Shown piece by piece: positions 11,601 to 20,981 of a DNA stretch of 64,000 nt (its first letter is position 1; every line of letters begins with the position of its first letter). The stretch is taken from NCBI GenBank assembly GCA_022414725.1, contig CM039464.1, positions 4,697,005-4,761,004 of the forward strand, read 5' to 3'. Origin of the DNA: Microglena sp. YARC (Eukaryota > Chlorophyta > Chlorophyceae > Chlamydomonadales > Chlamydomonadaceae). A program made the translations under genes and the position numbers. The notes beneath the pieces were generated by a model. It ran no database searches and was not told the DNA's origin. It saw nothing but the letters and a program-made list of their open reading frames with translations.

Positions 11601-13404
11601 AGCTCTCAGCCTTGGAGCCCAAATGGTGCTGGGGCGAGGCTTTCAACTACTGGTGGCTGCCAAAGCCGGTGCTATATTGGTATTTGGTTGTTTGTATATT
11701 GCTCACATTCTGCCTCAACCAAGCATCTCAAATATCGGTCATGTCTAGGGTTTAGGTTTTAAGCCATTAGGGTTTAAGGTTTGAGCCAACCATTAGGGTT
11801 TAGGGTTTAAGCCAGCCATTAGGATTTAGGGGTTGAGCCAGCCATTAGGGTTTAGGGTTTGAGCCATTCGGGTTGAATCCAATACCTGAATAGCCAAGGG
11901 GCTGTATCGAACCCATCTAGGGTTTAGGGTTTAATCCACCTGAGTGAGGGGAAGGTAATGATAACGCCTGCCGGGGCATGGTGTTAAGGGAGCTCCGTCT
12001 TACGGCGGTAGGGAACGAGCTGTTACTTTACCTGGACAAAGCTACCATGGCGGTTGACAGCGGCCACGAACACTAAGGCGCACCTGTGGGGATTCGAACA
12101 CGGCACCTTAGTCGTACAAAGAGCTCTGCCCTTGAGCCATTCGTTGACCGGGGATTGAGGGGAAAGTACCTTAATGGTAGGGCCTTCCAATACCAAAAAG
12201 TTGGGCAAGTCCCTTTGGCCTACCCCTGGCCATACATACATACAAAAAACTGAATAAACAGAATACAAACATTATGACAGGTGGTGGCCAACCAATACCT
12301 GAATAAACAGAATACAAACATTTTCACAGGTGGTGGCCAACCAATACCTGAATGAACAGAATAGCAAAGTGATCAGAGGTGGTGGCCTACCAATACCTGA
12401 ATGAACAGAATACCTAAGTGACCACATGTGGTGGCCTACCAATACCTGAATGAACAGAATACCTAAGTGACCACATGTGGTGGCCTACCAATACCTGAAT
12501 GAACAGAATACCTAAGTGACCACATGTGGTGGCCTACCAATACCTGAATGAACAGAATACAACAATTATTAGAGGTGGTGGCTTACCAATACCTGAATTA
12601 ACAGAATACCAAAATGATCACATGTGGTGGCCTACCAATACCTGAATTCACAGAATACGGCAGTGCAAGCGAACGGGCTGGCCCCCTCAACCTCACGCCT
12701 CTTCAGGCGTAACATGTAATAATTCATTTACACCACTCATGCCACAGGTTGTGTTCTCATACATCCATGGGATGCTCTTCCTCCATGAAACCACTCAAAA
12801 CGCACAGAAACATGTCTGTCGCTGTCTACTCCGTTCACACCTTAGGTTGTGTTTCTGACGTAGCCGCCTCTTCTAGCGGTCGGTAGCCCCCAGTGTTATT
12901 CCATTGTCCGTTTGTTCGGCGACCAAGACGAAGCTTGGCATGTCAGAAGGCGTAACATTTATTAATTTATGTATAACATTTCTGAATTTATCTATACCAC
13001 TCATGCCCCAGGTTGTGTTCTCATACATCCTTGGGATGCTCTTCCTCCATGAGCAGCTGCGCTGGTTTGGCCCGGTAGGATCTGTGTTGGTGGCCTGTGG
13101 TACAGTCATGGTCAACTGGCGGCAACAGCCTGGCATTGGAAGCACTGGGGACACACCCACACATGGGAATGCATCGAGCATGAAGGGGGTATGTGGAGGC
13201 AGGGGGTGTGTGGGGGGTGACGAGGAGCAGGCTGTTGGTCTGCTGCCATTTAAAGCGAGTGGTGTGGATGGGAGTGAAGGCAAGTCAATGACCAGCCAAT
13301 CCATAAATGGGGTGTCGGGGGTGGGGGAAATGTGGGGGGTGGGGGGGGGTGACAAGGAGCAGGCTATTGGTCTGCTGCCAGTAAAAGTGATGGTAGGGAT
13401 GTGA
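5804..13404 (+). CDS. EamA/DMT-family membrane transporter (multi-exon, 5' end not found)
   Basis: The joined exons read as a drug/metabolite transporter, a roughly ten-helix integral membrane carrier; the substrate is unknown. Proposed exons: TM1 exon 5804-5896 or its alternative 6837-6929, then 9076-9499, 11248-11457 and 13012-13404 (TGA). Phases agree at every junction: the TM1 exon ends AG, the next begins C, and the others join in phase 0. The first exon encodes SLNSLFVKLLQ-type TM1 and an FR motif. The second carries hydrophobic segments with LFFLNPAVTAVAAWLIMHEP, the usual EamA helix-3/4 pattern. The last ends the second EamA repeat (LGMLFLHEQL). Start codon and N-terminus are not identified, so the model is 5'-incomplete. 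Introns are crowded with copies of the exons. Related to SLC35G-type proteins by general resemblance only. Confidence 0.75.
5956..6780. mobile_element. Non-autonomous hAT-type DNA element
   Basis: Ends are TAGGGTTGGG and CCCAACCCTA, flanked by ATTATGTG (5948-5955) and ATTATATG (6781-6788): an 8-bp target duplication with one mismatch, as expected for hAT. Sub-terminal TATACGTTTATA repeats occur at both ends. The empty site is visible in the sister intron copy at 5721-5790, which has the same flanks uninterrupted. No transposase frame is present in the 825 bp, so it must have been mobilised in trans. It carries a LINE 3'-tail segment. Confidence 0.85.
6415..6486 (+). mobile_element. LINE 3' tail fragment within the hAT-type element
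   Basis: CCGGCTTACGCTATGG through TTTCAATTTCAATA matches the 3' ends of the retroelement copies at 38060-38144 and (reverse) 15277-15360. It is either a severely 5'-truncated LINE insertion or a SINE using the same tail. Non-coding. Confidence 0.75.
8537..8957 (+). repeat. Echoes of the transporter second exon
   Basis: Three copies of the acceptor-proximal part (TTTTCAG then CTTCATCGT) begin at 8537, 8730 and 8912. The real exon starts at 9076. The copy at 8730 extends about 140 bp with an open frame but dissolves into CACCCACC repeats instead of a donor. The other two stop after about 46 bp, and one has a TAG in the frame. A C run of about 47 bases lies between the first two (8587-8634). 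Confidence 0.85.
9583..9951 (+). repeat. Echoes of the 3' end of the transporter second exon
   Basis: The exon end that reads GAFISIRKIG recurs at about 9583-9682, 9739-9800 and 9890-9951, downstream of the real donor at 9500. GTGGGTGG-rich filler separates the copies. Only the first keeps a long intact reading; the others carry base losses. Confidence 0.85.
10395..11200 (+). repeat. Five echoes of the transporter third exon, period about 170 bp
   Basis: The acceptor GCTGCAG followed by GTGATGAGCATCTACTTCC recurs with starts at 10395, 10568, 10735, 10907 and 11076. The sixth copy at 11248 is the one that continues into the full exon. Each echo keeps about 100 bp of exon sequence, then a C-run and a CTTCACCC stretch leading to the next acceptor. 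The copy at 10907 has an extra base. All keep a plausible 3' splice site. Confidence 0.9.
11592..11674 (+). repeat. Echo of the end of the transporter third exon
   Basis: Repeats the GALSLGAQMVLGRGFQLL-coding part of exon 11248-11457 without the donor. It lies after a GTTTGGTTGCTT-type microsatellite that has grown from the donor region (11458-11590). Confidence 0.85.
11744..11935. repeat. Interstitial telomere-like TTTAGGG tract
   Basis: Degenerate runs of TTAGGGTTTAGGG with GAGCCA or AAGCCA spacers, inside the transporter's third intron. The heptamer fits plant/algal telomeres, but the tract is interrupted, so it is an interstitial look-alike rather than a chromosome end. Confidence 0.6.
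11948..12175 (-). mobile_element. tRNA-derived SINE, minus strand
   Basis: Read on the minus strand from about 12165, there is an A-box-like TGGCTCAAGGGCAGAGC, an anticodon-loop-like GTACGAC (ACG, suggesting a tRNA-Arg origin) and a B-box-like TGTTCGAATCC. A non-tRNA body follows, running to GCGTTATCATTACC at about 11950. The stems are imperfect, so this is not a functional tRNA. A truncated relative is at 5313-5481. Exact ends and target duplication were not resolved. Confidence 0.7.
12275..12655. repeat. Minisatellite in the transporter third intron
   Basis: About seven units of roughly 50-60 bp containing CCAATACCTGAATGAACAG and GGTGGTGGCC. The three central units are nearly identical. 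Non-coding. Confidence 0.85.
12660..12712. repeat. Copy of a short dispersed repeat (CCCCCTCAACCTCACGCC family)
   Basis: The core GGCTGGCCCCCTCAACCTC is followed by a small hairpin (ACGCCT-loop-AGGCGT). The same family is at 27950-28020, 28283-28335, 28575-28805 and 61540-61612, with a diverged copy at 15030-15095. Probably a small non-autonomous element; the class is unknown. Confidence 0.7.
12715..12795 (+). repeat. Echo of the transporter last exon start
   Basis: Repeats the acceptor (CTCATGCCACAG) and about 45 bp of the exon that begins for real at 13012, then diverges after the CTTCCTCCATGA stretch. The intron sequence in front of the acceptor is also copied. Confidence 0.85.
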
Positions 13405-14300
13405 GTGAAGGCAAGTCAGTCAATGACCAGCAATCCATTAAATGGGGTGCTGGGGTGTGGGGGGGTGACGAGGAGCAGGCTATTGGTCTGCTGCCAGTTA
13501 AAGCGAGTGGTGTGGATGGGAGTGAAGGCAAGTCAATGACCAGCAATCCATAAATGGGGTGTCAGGGGTGGGGGAAATGTGGGGTGATGAAGAGCAGGCT
13601 ATTGGTCTGCTGCCAGTTAAAGCGAGTGGTGTGGATGGAGTGAAGGCAAGTCAATGACCAGCAATCCATAAATGGGGTTGTCGGGGGGGGGGGGGGGGGG
13701 GGGGGGACGAGGAGCAGGCTATTGGTCTGCTGCCAGTGAAGGCAAGTGGTATGGATGTGAGTGAAGGCAAGGCATTCAATGGCCAGCTATCCATGAATGG
13801 AATCCTGGGGGGTAGAGAGGATGTGCAAGGAGATGAGGAGCAGGCTGTTGGTATTCTGCCAGTAAAAGTGAGTGGTGTGGATGGGAGTGAAGGCAAGTTA
13901 ATGACCAGCAATCCATTAAATGGTGTCAGGGGGTGGGGGAAATGTGGGGTGATGAAGAGCAGGCTATTGGTCTGCTGCCAGTGAAGGCAAGTGGTATGGA
14001 TGTGAGTGAAGGCAAGGCATTCAGTGGCCAGCTATCCATGAATGGAATCCTGGGGGGCAGAGAGGATGTGCAGGGAGATGAAGAGCAGGCTATTGGTATG
14101 CTGCCAGTGAAGGCAAGTGGTATGGATGTGAGTGAAGGCAAGGCATTCAATGGCCAGCTATCCATGAATGGAATCCTGGGGGGCGGAGAGGATGTGCAAG
14201 GAGATGAGGAGCAGGCTGTTGGTCTGCTGCCAGTTAAAGAAAGTGGTAGGGATGGGAGTAAAGGCAAGTCAGTCAATGGCCAGCTAACCAACCACACATG
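13196..14300 (+). repeat. Repeats of the transporter C-terminal tail / 3' region
   Basis: About nine units of 110-130 bp coding DEEQAIGLLPVKASG-like peptides. The first one and a half lie inside the coding exon, which ends at TGA 13402-13404. Later units are partly open (for example 13933-14301), so the stop may be a frameshift in an originally longer repetitive tail, or the repeats may be 3' UTR. A G run of about 24 bases sits at 13685-13706. Confidence 0.75.
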
Positions 14301-14930
14301 AACGGTGTAGCATCAGCAGGCACGAGAGAGGGCCTGCGTCTACTGTTAGACGAATGGAGATGGATGGGAGTGCAGTAGTGAAGGCGAGCCAATAAATGGC
14401 CAACCACACATGAATGGTGTATCATCAGTAGTATTAGAGAGGGCCTTCATGCACCGTTAGACGAATGGATATCGATGGATTGGAGTAGTGAAGGCGAGCC
14501 AGTGAGCAGCAAAGCCCACATGAGCTTTGTATCATCAACTTGACGAGAGAGGGCCTTCATGCACCGTTCGATGAATGGAGATGGATGGATTGGAGTAGTG
14601 AAGGCGAGCCAGTGATCAGCCAAGCCCACATGAGCTTTGTATCATCAGCTTGACGAGAGAGGGCCTGCATGCACCGTTCGATGAATGGAGATGAATGGGG
14701 TGCAGTAGTGAAGGCGAGCCAGGGATCAGCCAACCACGGATGAACGGTGTATCATCAGCACGTACAAGAGAGGGCCTTTGTGCACCGTTCAATGAATGAA
14801 CATAGATGGGATTGAAGTTGGGAAGGCGAGTCAATGAGCAGCCGAGCACACAAGACCTGTGTATCATCAGTAGTACTAGAGAGGGCCTCCATCTACTGTT
14901 CGGCGAATGGGGAAATAAACACAGGTCATT
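14301..14930. repeat. Minisatellite of about 105-bp units after the transporter
   Basis: Six imperfect units with GTAGTGAAGGCGAGCCA, CACATGAGCTTTGTATCATC and GAGAGAGGGCCTTC. Probably 3' UTR or intergenic. No coding features. Confidence 0.8.
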
Positions 14931-15276
14931 GAATGATGGCAAATAAAGAGTTATGTGTGTGTGAGAAAGACAGAGACAGAGAGATGGGTAGTGTGAACTA
15001 TATGAATACAAAATAAATAGTTTGCCTTATTACGAGGTGTGAGGTTGAGGGAATGAGGGGGGCTGCCCGTTTGCTTCCACTAGGGCCTACCACCTGCTTC
15101 TGTGGAAACTGCTAAACACACTCCTGAGTTCATAATGCTACTGCGCATGATTGTAGTTTCGACTTTTTTCCACCTAGTGTATCTGCGTTCAGCCTGCTCT
15201 CCGTCTGCAGGCAGAGTAGTTAGGTGCTGTATCAAAACTCCCACACAGCAGTGCTGTGTCAGCACTCCTGCGTGCA

Positions 15277-16080
15277 GAAATTGAAATTGAAATTGTTACA
15301 TCCGTGTAGAACCGTTACTCACAGGACGTGAAGTTAAGGACACCATAGCGTAAGCCGGAGCTAGCTATAGTCACCGTAGGACCATCTCAGTAAAAATAAT
15401 TACCAACTACATCATACCAGTGCAGCTTAATACGGGGGTTTTTCACCCCGGTTGGGAAGCACCGGCACAATACAGCTGGTAAGACAAAACCTGAGAGGGG
15501 GGACGGTCTGTGTGCTAGTCCCCGGGTATCGACCCGGGTGTGCTTCCATAAAGCGTCTGCACTGTAAAAATACTCTGAAAGCTAGTAATGGTGTGAGAGT
15601 GGACTGTGTCTGCCAGTTTGAGGGCACAGGTTCTCTGGAGTCCAAGAGTGGTCATAGAAGTCAAAAAAGAGGTAGAAATCAGTACCAGTTGTTCCAACGG
15701 TGATAACTTCATAATGAACAAGGTATCCAGCCGAACGGAGGCCATTTACTAATTCAACATGCTGGGCGTGTTTAGTGATAAACTTAGTAGCATGGTTGGT
15801 ATCAGAGCAGTATCCAAGCTCAAGAACCCAGAGTTCTTTATCAGACATACAGGTAGGGGAGTCTATGTCAGTAGGACGGCAAGATCAGGTCTCATTCTCT
15901 TCCAGTCCGCTACAGTAATAGTGAAGGGCGTAACCAGTCAGGGAGACGTTTGCCCAGGACCCCCCTGGGAGTCCTCTTCCTTGCCAGCGTCCATGATCAT
16001 TCTGCGGGATCCCAGGGCGCCGGTGCAAATGGCCTTGTGGATGAGTCGCAATGCGGCGTCATGTCTTTTGATATAGATCC
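15277..16080 (-). mobile_element. 5'-truncated retroelement (LINE) fragment
   Basis: On the minus strand this reads from a LIHKAICTGALGSRR-like segment through KELWVLELGYCSDTNHATK to the 3' end, and finishes with a (TTTCAA)n tail at 15277-15300. The same region is at about 37345-38144 on the plus strand, including the 3' UTR motif TTAACTTCACGTCCTGTGAG. Frame interruptions make it a dead copy. The tail and 5' truncation fit target-primed reverse transcription. Confidence 0.8.
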
Positions 16081-16237
16081 TGCGTGCAGCATTCCATCAC
16101 GGGACTGCAGATGCGGCATCTTTTCCAACTTTTTGTTGAGTTAGTTTGAAATCGATTGTATCAGCAGTCAGGCTGCTCAACGTGATAATGCAACGCATGC
16201 TTTTCTAGTTGTGTCCAGTCATATTTGTTCAAGAGCA

Positions 16238-16307
16238 TGAACTCGGGTTGCATGAGTGCACGGCTCAGCTAAGAACTTTAAGCTGCTGAATGCTTGAACT
16301 TGAACTT
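16238..16307. repeat. Left copy of a 70-bp duplication flanking the LTR element
   Basis: TGAACTCGGGTTGCATGAG to TTGAACTTGAACTT reappears at 21327-21396 with two substitutions noted. It is a host tandem repeat into whose junction the LTR element inserted, since the true target duplication is the 5-bp AACTT. Confidence 0.8.
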
Positions 16308-16644
16308 TGTCAGCATGAATTGCGGTGCTCTCACGCGTTTTATGCCTTGGTGACTACTTCTGTACTTCCTTATAACTATCGGCTCTCCCAGTCCTGTGCC
16401 AGCTTCCCGTAGTGACAGCTTCCCTTAGACTGTGTCATCCTTGAGTGACTCAGTGACAGTTTCCTGTCAGCTGCGTCACCGGTCTAGCCTGTACCATGTT
16501 AGGTTCCTGGCTGCCGCCTCCTTTCACCACTGGTGCCCCTTGAAGGGTCTCCAGTGCTTGTAATGCTACTCTCGTCTCCGCATTTATAGATTGGCGTGTC
16601 TGCACACACTTTGTCCACTCTCCGGAGTGTTATCCAAGCTAATA
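16308..16644 (+). repeat. 5' long terminal repeat
   Basis: Aligns along its length with 20982-21322 apart from a few substitutions and single-base indels. It has internal GTGACAGCTTCC / GTGACAGTTTCC repeats. A TTTATAGATTGG motif near 16579 could serve as a TATA-like element. Confidence 0.9.
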
Positions 16645-16724
16645 GGTTATAAGGTCCTTCATTTACTACCACTGCTTTACGATGCAACTTCCGCGAGGGC
16701 CTCCCGCTAATTTTGAGAAACTCC

Positions 16725-18854
16725 ATGACAAGAATGGTGAATCCTGGACGCGCGGATGCGCAGTGTCATTATAAGCAATGGCTGCGACCGTGTCCTTCCA
16801 ACGGAGGACCCGGCCCTTTTGATGATTGGCTAGATGTTTGTGCACCAGCTGCCTCTGCTAGCGGTCATGAGAGTCCTTTCCGCCATCGTGGAAGTAACCC
16901 CCCCCAATCAATCCTCCACCTTGCGGCTCCTTCTGCTACTGTCCGACGCCTCTCTCCTGAGGTTGAGGACGTTCTGATGCGTCTCTGCTGTGCTTCCACT
17001 CAGATTATCCAGTATGCAAGGGCGCCTCCACCTCCTGATGCCCGTTTTGACTACGACTATGAAGACCTTGCTAGTCATCGCCGTGAAGATGGTTATGATG
17101 ATGATGAGGATGATGATGAGGAGGATCTGCAGAGTGCTATGAGTGGTGACTTCGGTGGAGGTACTCCTTCCACTGCTACTCGTGTGTTCCAACATTCTAC
17201 CGTCTCTCCAGTGTATGAGCCTCTGTCGGCACCTGCTCTTGCGCCTTCCCCGGAGTTTAAGCCTGAGCCCGCTTCTGCGCCTCTGCTTGCGCCCCTTCCA
17301 CCTGTCCACCCGGAGGTGGCCAGGCCGTCTTTGATGCAGAGGTCTGCGTCTTTCACCTTGCCTCCGGACCGAGGTCTGTCTGGCTACAATACTCGTGCTC
17401 GAGAGGCTGCTGCTACAGCTGGCCGCGCATCCTTTGCTGGCCCTTCGCAGGACCCCCCTCCACCCCCGCCTCCGCCGGTGGAGCTGCCACCTGCTCCTGG
17501 CCCTCGGCCTTATGTGCCTCCTTCGCTGTCATGCGACTCCTGGGAGCATCTGCTCGATGGCGGACATCCTCTGCGTCTATCCCTGCAGGACTGCCGTCTT
17601 ATCCGCCAAGCTCAACATGCTGGGGACTTCTTGGACCGCATTCTGTACGGTAGGATGGATATGAAAGCCACTCAGGCTATGGTTGATAGCAAGGGTCGCC
17701 CTAGGCCTAGGCGTGTGATGGCTTACTCAGAGCTGGGTCTAGAGTGTCGGGCTTTTATGGGACCGGTTATGCCAGGGATTAACTACCCTCCTGCTAATGG
17801 TGTGACCTTTGGAGGCATTGGGCGTAGGAACAATGACCTGCGTGGTTACCAGTTTGTGAAGGTGCCCCTCCCTTTCTGTCCTGTTCGTCCTGATCTCGAG
17901 CTCATTGTGGGTGCTGCGCGTTCCCTAGATCTCATCAGGAACTTAGATGACCAGCGCGCCTATGACGCTGGTCTTGCTGCTGAGTACTTTCTGGCGATTC
18001 GTGCGTCTTTAGCTCCTCGGTCTGCTCCTCCAGCTGCTGGAACTTCGGCCTCTCATGGTGAGTCTAGTGTCGATCCTGCACTGTTGGGTTTCAGTGCGCT
18101 TACCCTGCCCCGCCAAGAGTTCATGATCTTATCCATGATGCTTGCCAACATGACGGATGCCCTAGTCAAGGTATATAAGGACTTTGCTTCACCTCGGGAT
18201 ATCTTTTTGCATATGCGGAGGCAGCAGTCTGATGCCCTTGCCTCTCGTGTCCCTCTCTTGCTGAAAGAGTATCATGCTTCGGTCATGGGCACTCATGAGC
18301 AGGTTGACGCTTTCTTTCGTCGGGTTCGCGGTATGTGCACTGACCTGCGCAGTGGTGGGTTTCCGCAGACTCAGCGTCACGCCATGGGCATCATAGTTCA
18401 AGGTGCGAGTCTGCCCCGTTTCGAAACACTGCGGATTAAGTATGGTATCATGCTATACAACCAGCAACCTGTTGAGTACTGGTCCTGTCTAGAGGAATAT
18501 AGGCAGGTAGACATTCTGAACATAGCGCTCCCTCAGTCGGATTCCAGGCACCCTAGTTGGTCCCGGAACACTCCCCAGTTTCCTGCTAATGCTGCAATTC
18601 CGCGGCGGCAGAAAACTGGTGGTGGTTCTGGGTCTAACAAGAGGCGCTTGGAATGCACCTGGGGACCATGCCCCCACAAGGATGGTCACTCGGAGGAACG
18701 TTGCTGGACGAAGTACACGCTCCTGCGAAGGGTCCGTGATGGTGCAACGCTTCCTGGACCGTTGCCTGTTAACCTGGCCCTTCCAGGTCCCCTTACTCCA
18801 AGGCAAATGTCCTCCTTGCAGGCTCAAATTGATGGGTTTGCCATGCAGAAGTAG
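16725..18854 (+). CDS. Retrotransposon Gag polyprotein
   Basis: An open frame of 709 codons from ATG 16725 (ATG 16734 also possible) to TAG 18852-18854. The N-terminal half is Pro/Ala/Ser-rich with an acidic Asp/Glu run; the middle is a helical capsid-like region. The C-terminus holds a zinc-knuckle-like CTWGPCPHKDGHSEERC, spaced C-X4-C-X5-H-X4-C, a variant of the usual copia spacing. The product would form the virus-like particle and bind element RNA. It is intact and in the same frame as the following protease region, separated only by the TAG. The long disordered N-terminus is unusual for copia Gag, and the capsid call is by position and length rather than clear motif. Confidence 0.8.
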   Translation: MTRMVNPGRADAQCHYKQWLRPCPSNGGPGPFDDWLDVCAPAASASGHESPFRHRGSNPPQSILHLAAPSATVRRLSPEVEDVLMRLCCASTQIIQYARAPPPPDARFDYDYEDLASHRREDGYDDDEDDDEEDLQSAMSGDFGGGTPSTATRVFQHSTVSPVYEPLSAPALAPSPEFKPEPASAPLLAPLPPVHPEVARPSLMQRSASFTLPPDRGLSGYNTRAREAAATAGRASFAGPSQDPPPPPPPPVELPPAPGPRPYVPPSLSCDSWEHLLDGGHPLRLSLQDCRLIRQAQHAGDFLDRILYGRMDMKATQAMVDSKGRPRPRRVMAYSELGLECRAFMGPVMPGINYPPANGVTFGGIGRRNNDLRGYQFVKVPLPFCPVRPDLELIVGAARSLDLIRNLDDQRAYDAGLAAEYFLAIRASLAPRSAPPAAGTSASHGESSVDPALLGFSALTLPRQEFMILSMMLANMTDALVKVYKDFASPRDIFLHMRRQQSDALASRVPLLLKEYHASVMGTHEQVDAFFRRVRGMCTDLRSGGFPQTQRHAMGIIVQGASLPRFETLRIKYGIMLYNQQPVEYWSCLEEYRQVDILNIALPQSDSRHPSWSRNTPQFPANAAIPRRQKTGGGSGSNKRRLECTWGPCPHKDGHSEERCWTKYTLLRRVRDGATLPGPLPVNLALPGPLTPRQMSSLQAQIDGFAMQK

Positions 18855-18899
18855 GAGGTAAGCTCTGTCCTATTCTCCTGCACCTCAAAGTTCTCTCTT

Positions 18900-20454
18900 G
18901 TGTGTAGCCCGAGCCTGTCTGAGGGTGTCTGGCATGTGGATTCTGGAGCTGGAATGTCCATCACAGGTGATAGGTCTTTGTTCACTGTGTTTAATGTTCC
19001 TACGAATCTGCCATCTGTTCGGTTTGGTGATGGAGTGGTTCAACGGGCAGAGGGTATGGGATCCATTGAGTTATGTAGTGATTGGTTACCAACACCGATC
19101 ATTCTAACTGATGTTCTCTACATACCTCACCGTCCGGTGAACCTCCTATCAGTAAATGCTGTGGCTCATTCTCTCCACTGCAAGGTTTCTTTTGATAGTC
19201 TTAGTTGCACTGCCACTCAGGACTCTTCTGTTCTCTGGTCCTTCCCTGCCTCCAGTGATGGTGTTTACAAGTTTGCATGTAGGCCTTGTTACACCACCAG
19301 TGGCTGTTTGTTTGGTGCTGACGATTACCCAGCTTTTGCACTTGATGTTGATGAGGACGGTGGAGTTGTTATCCCTACCACTCCTGAATGGCTGTGGCAT
19401 AGGCGGTTGGGTCACCCCGGCTATGATGCCATGCGCAGACTTGTCAAGAAGGGTATGGTTAGGAACTTACCCCTCTCACTCAAACAGGTGCATAAAACTG
19501 GCTAAGATCCCTTGTGATGCTTGTCAAAAGGCTAAGGGCAAACGTCTCCCTTTTCCTAAAGAAAGCAAAACAAAGATCAATGCACCTCTCCAACGCCTTC
19601 ACTTGGACATCATGGGGCCGGTTCATATTAGGGGTCTGCGTGGGGAGTTTTATATTCTGTGCCTCACAGACCAATACTCTGGCTATGCTGAGGTATTGTG
19701 CTTGAGGACCAGGGATGAAGCTCCCTTAGCAGTCCAAACTATCATCCTCAGATGTATGAATCAGCTGCACGGGTTTGCCTTTAAGTGCCTGAGATCTGAC
19801 AGGGCTAAGGAGTTTATAGTAAAGTGGTTTGAGGATTGGCTGATATCGGTTGGGGCAGTGCATGAGTTATCTTTGGCATACACTGCACAGCAGAATGCAA
19901 CTGTGGAGAGGTACAATGGGGTCTTACAGTCTATAGATAGGAGCATCCACCTGGAGTCTAAACTAACTAAGTCTTTCTGGCCCTATGCCTTCCTAGCTGC
20001 TTGTTACCTTCGTAATCGCTTGCCCAATCAGGGAGACAAGACTCCTCATGAGCTTTTCTTTGGGGTTATACCTGATGTGTCGTTGTTGCGCGTGTTTGGT
20101 TGCCCTTGCTACGTTACGTTAGTCGATGGGAAGAAGCGCAACAAGCTGGACGAAAGGGCGTTATCTGGTAGACTGGTTGGGTATTCTCTGGTGAGTAAGG
20201 GTTCTTTTGTTTGGGTTCCTAAGTTGCGCCAGGTAGTACAGAGTCGTGATGTACTCTTCTATGAGCAGTTTGATCATAACTGTATTCCTGGGCTATCTCC
20301 CTATGACGGGTCTCCGTATGTCTCTCGCATCCCTGCCGCTATCAACGGACACATGCCTGCGCCTGCGGTTAATTCCTTAGACCCTTTGCTAACCCCAATT
20401 GTCGACCGCTGCCCTGCTCATGGGATGACCTTGCGTCCCAGGTCAAGGGGCTGA
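18900..20454 (+). pseudogene. Copia Pol remnant: protease and integrase, frameshifted
   Basis: After the Gag stop the same frame continues with an aspartic-protease motif (HVDSGAGMSI) and then the GAG-pre-integrase HHCC region (LWHRRLGHPG). Near 19490-19500 the frame shifts by one at a short A run. The integrase continues in another frame with CDACQKAKG, the catalytic-type LHLDIMGP, SDRAKEF and NATVERYNG motifs, and the C-terminal RVFGCPCYV segment. The frame ends at 20454 with no reverse transcriptase or RNase H. The shift and missing domains make it non-autonomous. Known copia elements need all these domains on one polyprotein. Confidence 0.85.
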
Positions 20455-20981
20455 TGGTGCTGCATTGCGTGTGAAGGCACTGGCGGGCGAGATTCTGCAG
20501 TTCTTTCAGATAAAATCTTAGCCGAATCTCAGGCGGGTCGCCAGGCCCTCCTCTGCGCCACATTTCGTCGGTGAAGCTTTAGGATTACGACAGCCTTCGA
20601 TCATAGTGGTACCTGGATCAGGTCCATTGCCTAATAGTCGCCAACCTCCGACCACCTCGGATGGCTCGCAGGTGTTGATAACCCCTTCGCCTCCTGCCAT
20701 CCCTGGTGGATCATTCGGGTCAAGCCCATGCGACGATGTAGCCGTTGCCGATAGTGCAAGTGATGATCTGGAACACTGGTCGGGTTCCGATACTGCGTAT
20801 GGCTGGGGTGTTCCAGTCGACCCAGGCTTCGTTGATATAGAGGCAAATAAGGCCGGCCCTGTTCAACCAGGCAGTAGTTCTGCACTGGGGGCTATACTAC
20901 CGGTTACTGCTGATACTGCTGATATCCCCGCTGCTCATGTACAAGTAAACTGCTTGTACGTCACCTGTGTCATAGGTGGAG
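20455..20981 (+). other. Residual internal region of the LTR element
   Basis: Contains a Ser/Pro/Asp-rich open stretch (about 20606-20992), like the linker normally found between integrase and reverse transcriptase. No polymerase motif is present. It ends in the presumptive purine tract before the 3' LTR. Confidence 0.6.

Noticed and set aside
11744..11935. True telomere or chromosome end
   Set aside because: The TTTAGGG motifs are degenerate, short and inside a gene's intron.
12080..12165. Functional tRNA gene on the minus strand
   Set aside because: Box-like motifs are present but stems are broken and the sequence continues into a repeat body; a SINE is the better reading.
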